This document shows, piece by piece, positions 7,260-10,853 of a stretch of DNA of 10,853 nt. The notes under the pieces are model-generated. The model ran no database searches. It saw only the letters and a program-made list of their open reading frames with translations, and was not told the origin of the DNA. Positions within the stretch are counted from its first letter, which is position 1. Every line of letters begins with the position of its first letter. The DNA lies in contig JALOMK010000033.1 in assembly GCA_025455505.1 (NCBI GenBank), positions 1-10,853 on the forward strand, given 5' to 3'. Source of the stretch: Bacteroidales bacterium. Lineage in GTDB: Bacteria; Bacteroidota; Bacteroidia; Bacteroidales; VadinHA17. The translations under genes and the position numbers were made by a program.

Positions 7260-8339
7260 ATGGATAAATGTGATAATCTCTGGATTTATTACATCACCGG
7301 CACCGGTAATGCCAGGCTTGTATCACAGTGGTTTGCAGCAGAGGCCTCAGCAAGAGGCATCGAAATAAAGGTTCAGCGGATCGACAGGCTTGAAAACATA
7401 TCAATGCCAGCGCCCGGGAGTAAAAACCTTATAGGCTTTGTCTACCCTACTCACGGGTTCAATGCAGCTCCCATTATGCTGAAATTCATTGCTTCTTTTC
7501 CCCGGGGCTTGGGCACTGATGTCTTTCTCATGAACACCAGGGCAGGGATGAAGCTATCGAAGATCTTTATGCCGGGGCTAAGCGGGGTGGCCCTGATGCT
7601 GCCGGCATTCCTTCTGTGGCTGAAGGGATACAAATGCACAGGTTGCCGTCCTGTTGATATGCCTTCGAACTGGATTCCGCTGCATCCCGGAATTAAGGAA
7701 AAAGTTGTCTGGTCGATAATTGAGCACTGCGAGCCCATTGTCAGGAGATTTGCGTCGGATGTCCTCAGTGGCAGGAAGATCTTCCGCGGACTATATTCAT
7801 TTCCGCTTGACCTTCTCATCAGTCCTATTGCTCTGGCTTACTACGCTGGCGGCAGGTTTTTCCTGTCAAAAACCTTCATTGCAAATGATAAATGCAACAA
7901 CTGCGGACTATGCATCAGGGAGTGCCCCACTTCATCAATAAGTATTGTTGCCGGCAGGCCTTACTGGAAGCTCAGCTGTGAAAGCTGCATGAGATGCCTT
8001 AACCACTGTCCCGTGAAAGCGATTGATGCAGCGCATGGCATGGCCGTACTTTTCTGGGTAATTTTCTCCTCAGCCAATGCCTGGCTTCTGTTAACTATAG
8101 TCAACAAAACAGGCATAGCACCTGATGCCTTCTGGTGGAAGGCTGCCACCCAGGTTATCAGCATTGCCGGGATGGTCCTCATCACCGCCGCCCTTTACAG
8201 GGTAATGCACTATGCCATGAAAATTAAACCGTTAAGGTTGCTTGTAAGGATAACTTCACTGACATCCCTGCCCTTCTGGAGGAGGTATAATTACCTGAAT
8301 AAGAAGCGTAATAATCAAACCGGGGGACAGTCTAATTGA
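7260..8339 (+). CDS. Membrane-anchored EFR1-type flavodoxin/ferredoxin
   Basis: The product is 359 residues. The N-terminal half is flavodoxin-like: strand WIYYITGTGNARL holds the FMN-phosphate loop TGTGNA (13-18), followed by IGFVYPTHGFNAAP and CRPVDMPSNW, as in EFR1-family proteins. Residues 212-222 (CNNCGLCIREC) and 240-250 (CESCMRCLNHC) are two CxxCxxCxxxCP motifs, each for a [4Fe-4S] cluster. An extra CxxC (C126, C129) lies in the flavodoxin half. Hydrophobic stretches at about 104-122 and 181-202, and two clear C-terminal membrane helices at about 261-282 and 295-316, suggest attachment to the inner membrane with the clusters in the cytoplasm. It probably shuttles low-potential electrons, but donor and acceptor are unknown. 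The family usually lacks the C-terminal membrane extension. ATG at 7260 is the first start that keeps the flavodoxin strand. Its last 8 bases overlap dcp on the other strand. Confidence 0.87.
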   Translation: MDKCDNLWIYYITGTGNARLVSQWFAAEASARGIEIKVQRIDRLENISMPAPGSKNLIGFVYPTHGFNAAPIMLKFIASFPRGLGTDVFLMNTRAGMKLSKIFMPGLSGVALMLPAFLLWLKGYKCTGCRPVDMPSNWIPLHPGIKEKVVWSIIEHCEPIVRRFASDVLSGRKIFRGLYSFPLDLLISPIALAYYAGGRFFLSKTFIANDKCNNCGLCIRECPTSSISIVAGRPYWKLSCESCMRCLNHCPVKAIDAAHGMAVLFWVIFSSANAWLLLTIVNKTGIAPDAFWWKAATQVISIAGMVLITAALYRVMHYAMKIKPLRLLVRITSLTSLPFWRRYNYLNKKRNNQTGGQSN

Positions 8340-10452
8340 CTGTGGTTTCCCTTAGCAGCCCCCTGTTCTTAAGCAGAGGTTCGATTGCCGCATCGCGTCC
8401 CCTGAAGTTGAGATACATCTTCATGGCATCCATCGTGCCATTCCTTTCCAGGATATTCTTCCTCAGAGAATTTGCCACCTCCTTGCTGAAAATACCCTTT
8501 TCCCTGAAAGCTTCAAAAGCGTCGTTGTCATAGACTGCAGCCCAGATATAACTGTAATATCCGGAGTCATAGCCTCCGGCGATATGAAGGAAATTAGTGC
8601 TCCTGTAACGAGGGATAATCTCTGCGATGAGTCCCTTGCTATCAAGGTATTCTTTTTCAAAGGACTGTACATCGATAATTGCAGGAGCCTCCAGTGTATG
8701 AAGTTTCATGTCAAGGAGTGAGGCAGCAAGGTACTCAACTGTTTCAAAGCCCTGGTTGAAATAGCTGCTGTTCTTAATTTTTTCAACAAGTGCATCAGGG
8801 ATAGCTTCGCCTGTGCTGTAATGCCTGGCATACATTTTAAGAACTTCCGGCTCAAGAGCCCAGTGCTCCATCAGCTGCGAAGGGAGTTCGACAAAATCCC
8901 AGGCTATGTGTGTTGTGTTGTAAGTACTCTTATTGAAAAGTCCATCAAGGGCATGTCCAAATTCATGGTAAAGAGTCAATGCTTCTTCAAGGCTTATCAG
9001 CGCAGGGCCGTTTCCTGAGGGTGGTGTAAAGTTAAAGACAGCCGTAACAACCGGTGTAACCGGCTTCTTGCCCTTGAGGTGATAGCTCCTGTATCCGCCG
9101 CACCATGCACCCTGCTGCTTGCTCTCGCGGGGAAAAAAGTCCATGTAAAGTACACCTGTATGAGAACCGTCAGCCTCTTTAACCTCAAATGCAAGAGCAT
9201 CGGGATGAGGCAGTGGAATGTCCTTCAGTGGAATGAAAGTGACATCAAACAATTTATTTGCAACCATGAAGGCACCTTCGAGTACATTTTCGAGCTTGAA
9301 ATATGGACGCAGTTCTGTATCGTTAAGATCATACTTCTCCTTTCTCAGTTTCTCGGCATAATTCCACCAGTCGGAGGACTCAAGCCTGAACTTTGCGCCT
9401 TCCCTGTCAGCTATGGACTGCATCTCTGAGAGTTCCTCCCTTGCAACTGGGATTGCCTTTTCCCACAGGTTATCCAGAAGACTGAATACATTATCAGGAT
9501 TGCCGGCCATCCGGGGTTCAAGCACTATGTGCGAGTGCGTCCTGTAACCGAGTAGTTTTGCCCGCTCAGCCCTGAGTTTTACAATCTCGGCAAGGACCTG
9601 GTTGTTATCGAACTCATTGCCGTTGTTGCCGCGGTTCGTATATGCACTGTAGATTTCCTTCCTCAGCTTCCTGTTCTCTGAGTATTGCAGGAAAGGGAAA
9701 ATGCTTGGTCTCTGTGTTGTGAAAGCCCACTTCCCTTCCTGTCCGGCAGCTCCGGCAGTTTCGGCTGCTGCAGCCACAATCGATTCAGGAAGACCGGCAA
9801 CCTCTTCAGCGCCTACGAACATTTTGTAATTATTAGTCTCGGCCAGGACGTTCTGGCTGAACTTAACTGTCAGAACAGAAAGTTTCTCGTTCAGCAATTT
9901 AAGTGTATCCTGCTGAATGCTGCTGAGTTCGGCACCATTTCGCACAAATCCCTTGTACAGATTCTCAAGGAGGAATTTCTGCTCCTCAGTAAGCTTGAAG
10001 CGCTCCTGTTCCTCGTAAACAGATTTTACTCTCCTGAACAAGTCAGGGTTAAGCATTATTTCGTCCCTGTACCTTGTAAGGATGGGGGATATTTCGATTT
10101 CAATTTTTTGAAGAGAATCGCTTGTTGCTGCTGATGACTGGGCGAAAAACACCGAGGAAACCCGGCCAAGCAATTCGCCGGAACGGTCAAGGGGCTCAAT
10201 TGTATTCTTAAAAGTGGGGGCTGCTTTCTGAGTGAGAATTTTCTCCAGGTCGGCCCGTCCTTCTTCCATTCCTCTCTCGAAGGCCGGCATATAGTGAGCT
10301 GCATGTATTTCACCGAAAGCAGGCACTCCGAATGGAGTATCAAAATCGTTGAAAAAGGGATTGCTGCTTTTTTCGACCGTTGAGTTGGTGCAGGTAGTGA
10401 AAAGGGCAATAATAATAACTGCTAAAACTGTTAAGAGCGACTCTTTTTTCAT
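8332..10452 (-). CDS. dcp: M3 family zinc metallopeptidase, peptidyl-dipeptidase Dcp
   Basis: The product is 706 residues. It follows E. coli Dcp through most of its length, for example NTIEPLDRSGELLGRVSSVF near residue 83, and the C-terminal NRGLL. Dcp removes C-terminal dipeptides from oligopeptides. The zinc site is HEFGH (496-500), where H496 and H500 bind zinc and E497 is catalytic; E522 in DFVELPSQ is the expected third ligand. The substrate-binding segment HIAGGYDSGYYSYIWA is at 623-638. The loop between HEFGH and E522 is three residues shorter than in E. coli Dcp. The N-terminus is an export signal, MKKESLLTVLAVIIIALFTTC, with C21 in a relaxed lipobox (Thr at -1), so the enzyme is probably an envelope lipoprotein, unlike cytoplasmic E. 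coli Dcp. No acidic surface-export signal follows the cysteine, so a periplasmic face is favoured. A likely job is breaking down imported or cell-wall-derived peptides. Confidence 0.94.
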   Translation of the reverse strand: MKKESLLTVLAVIIIALFTTCTNSTVEKSSNPFFNDFDTPFGVPAFGEIHAAHYMPAFERGMEEGRADLEKILTQKAAPTFKNTIEPLDRSGELLGRVSSVFFAQSSAATSDSLQKIEIEISPILTRYRDEIMLNPDLFRRVKSVYEEQERFKLTEEQKFLLENLYKGFVRNGAELSSIQQDTLKLLNEKLSVLTVKFSQNVLAETNNYKMFVGAEEVAGLPESIVAAAAETAGAAGQEGKWAFTTQRPSIFPFLQYSENRKLRKEIYSAYTNRGNNGNEFDNNQVLAEIVKLRAERAKLLGYRTHSHIVLEPRMAGNPDNVFSLLDNLWEKAIPVAREELSEMQSIADREGAKFRLESSDWWNYAEKLRKEKYDLNDTELRPYFKLENVLEGAFMVANKLFDVTFIPLKDIPLPHPDALAFEVKEADGSHTGVLYMDFFPRESKQQGAWCGGYRSYHLKGKKPVTPVVTAVFNFTPPSGNGPALISLEEALTLYHEFGHALDGLFNKSTYNTTHIAWDFVELPSQLMEHWALEPEVLKMYARHYSTGEAIPDALVEKIKNSSYFNQGFETVEYLAASLLDMKLHTLEAPAIIDVQSFEKEYLDSKGLIAEIIPRYRSTNFLHIAGGYDSGYYSYIWAAVYDNDAFEAFREKGIFSKEVANSLRKNILERNGTMDAMKMYLNFRGRDAAIEPLLKNRGLLRETTVN

Positions 10453-10693
10453 TTCTATAAAGGTTAAACAGGTCAGAATATACCTGATTGCATTGCAAAT
10501 AACGGAGAATTATTCTTTTAAACAAGTCCTTCGGTCATGATTTGTTCAAAGCGTCTGATGAATTAATATTATATTGTGCATCAGCTGGGCATAAATGAAA
10601 TAATTGCTATTTTTGACTGCCTGAACAAGGCCCTTAGCCCTACACTTCCGCCATCAGGCCCTGGTGTTATGACAAAGGATCCTTAATGGTCCC
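10453..10693. other. Gene-free spacer between dcp and tRNA-Ser
   Basis: This spacer must hold the promoters of two divergent units, dcp to the left and the tRNA to the right. I found no reading frame with protein-like composition and no convincing complete promoter for dcp. A plus-strand TATTTTTG at 10608-10615 fits TAnnTTTG and could serve the tRNA 79 bases downstream, but there is no TTTG at the -33 spacing. The half nearest dcp is AT-rich; the half near the tRNA is more balanced. Confidence 0.5.
10608..10615 (+). promoter_or_regulatory. Possible -7 promoter element upstream of tRNA-Ser (TATTTTTG)
   Basis: The sequence fits TAnnTTTG and lies 78 bases before the mature tRNA, a plausible distance for a processed 5' leader. 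It lacks a partner -33 element, and the run of T makes a chance match likely. Confidence 0.22.
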
Positions 10694-10782
10694 GGAGAGA
10701 TGGCAGAGTGGTCGAATGCGGCGGTCTCGAAAACCGTTGTCCGCCTTCCGGCGGACCGGGGGTTCGAATCCCCCTCTCTCCG
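10694..10782 (+). tRNA. tRNA-Ser (anticodon CGA)
   Basis: This is an 89-nt class II tRNA. The acceptor stem GGAGAGA pairs with TCTCTCC and is followed by discriminator G73. The D arm is GCAG...ATGC with GG in the loop. The anticodon stem GCGGT/ACCGT (one G-U pair) closes loop CTCGAAA, giving anticodon CGA (10728-10730), which reads UCG serine codons. A long variable arm GTCCGCC-TTCC-GGCGGAC (10739-10756) is the hallmark of tRNA-Ser. The T arm is GGGGG-TTCGAAT-CCCCC. CCA is not encoded (the next bases are CAAAG), as usual in Bacteroidota, so it is added enzymatically. The gene is alone and is followed 12 bases later by a terminator. Confidence 0.97.
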
Positions 10783-10794
10783 CAAAGACAATGC

Positions 10795-10825
10795 AAACCT
10801 GCCGCCGAATGGCGGCAGGTTTTTT
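10795..10825 (+). terminator. Intrinsic terminator after tRNA-Ser
   Basis: A perfect 12-bp stem, AAACCTGCCGCC (10795-10806) with GGCGGCAGGTTT (10811-10822), closes a GAAT loop and runs into a six-T tract at 10820-10825. It is strong and correctly placed to end the tRNA transcript. Because the stem begins with AAA, it may also work for transcription arriving from the right. Confidence 0.93.
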
Positions 10826-10853
10826 GTTTTCAGCCTGTCCGTTCAAAGCTTGC

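Noticed and set aside
9079..10134. Plus-strand reading frames at 9079-9429 and 9685-10134
   Set aside because: Both are antisense to well-conserved parts of dcp and have no protein-like motifs.
10739..10756. GC-rich hairpin GTCCGCC-TTCC-GGCGGAC as a terminator or regulatory stem
   Set aside because: It is the long variable arm of tRNA-Ser and has no T tract after it.
10694..10853. tRNA-Ser 3' end as an integration site for a mobile element
   Set aside because: There is no integrase and no repeated tRNA end in the window, and only about 70 bases are visible downstream, occupied by a normal terminator.

Overview
The window looks like chromosomal DNA of a Bacteroidota bacterium, probably of the order Bacteroidales and possibly uncultured. 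Four observations support this. There is a family of TPR / PD40 beta-propeller / carboxypeptidase-regulatory / OmpA / SPOR envelope proteins typical of that phylum. No start codon has a clear Shine-Dalgarno sequence. Several TAnnTTTG elements resemble Bacteroidota -7 promoter boxes. The tRNA has no encoded CCA. Base composition looks moderate throughout, and I see no insertion sequence, integrase, CRISPR array or phage gene.

Layout. (1) About 1-5610, plus strand: three consecutive paralogous genes for large exported proteins related in architecture to PorE, the peptidoglycan-binding component of type IX secretion. The first is cut by the window edge, is broken by one apparent single-base deletion near 440, and ends after the beta-propeller. 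The second (1142-3097) adds a carboxypeptidase-regulatory-like domain and one SPOR-like domain. The third (3097-5610) adds a complete OmpA peptidoglycan-binding domain and two SPOR-like repeats. The second and third are translationally coupled through TAATG. (2) 5633-6163, plus: a RimJ/RimL/SpeG-type GNAT acetyltransferase, 22 bases downstream and probably co-transcribed. (3) 6147-7172, minus: rlmN, the radical-SAM rRNA/tRNA methyltransferase, convergent with the acetyltransferase and overlapping it by 17 bases. (4) 7260-8339, plus: a membrane-anchored flavodoxin/2x[4Fe-4S] ferredoxin of the EFR1 type, divergent from rlmN across 87 bases that hold a perfect 13-bp palindrome and a second inverted repeat. 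(5) 8332-10452, minus: dcp, an M3 zinc metallopeptidase with a lipoprotein-like signal, overlapping the EFR1 gene by 8 bases. (6) 10453-10693: a gene-free spacer. (7) 10694-10782, plus: tRNA-Ser(CGA), followed by a strong intrinsic terminator.

The three paralogues are the most likely functional group. All should be exported and carry protein-interaction modules (TPR, propeller), and the last two add cell-wall-binding modules that increase along the array. They could form an outer-membrane/periplasm scaffold tied to peptidoglycan, but no type IX core gene (porK/L/M/N, sov) is present here, so a secretion role is inference. The other genes are housekeeping or redox functions with no evident link to the array.
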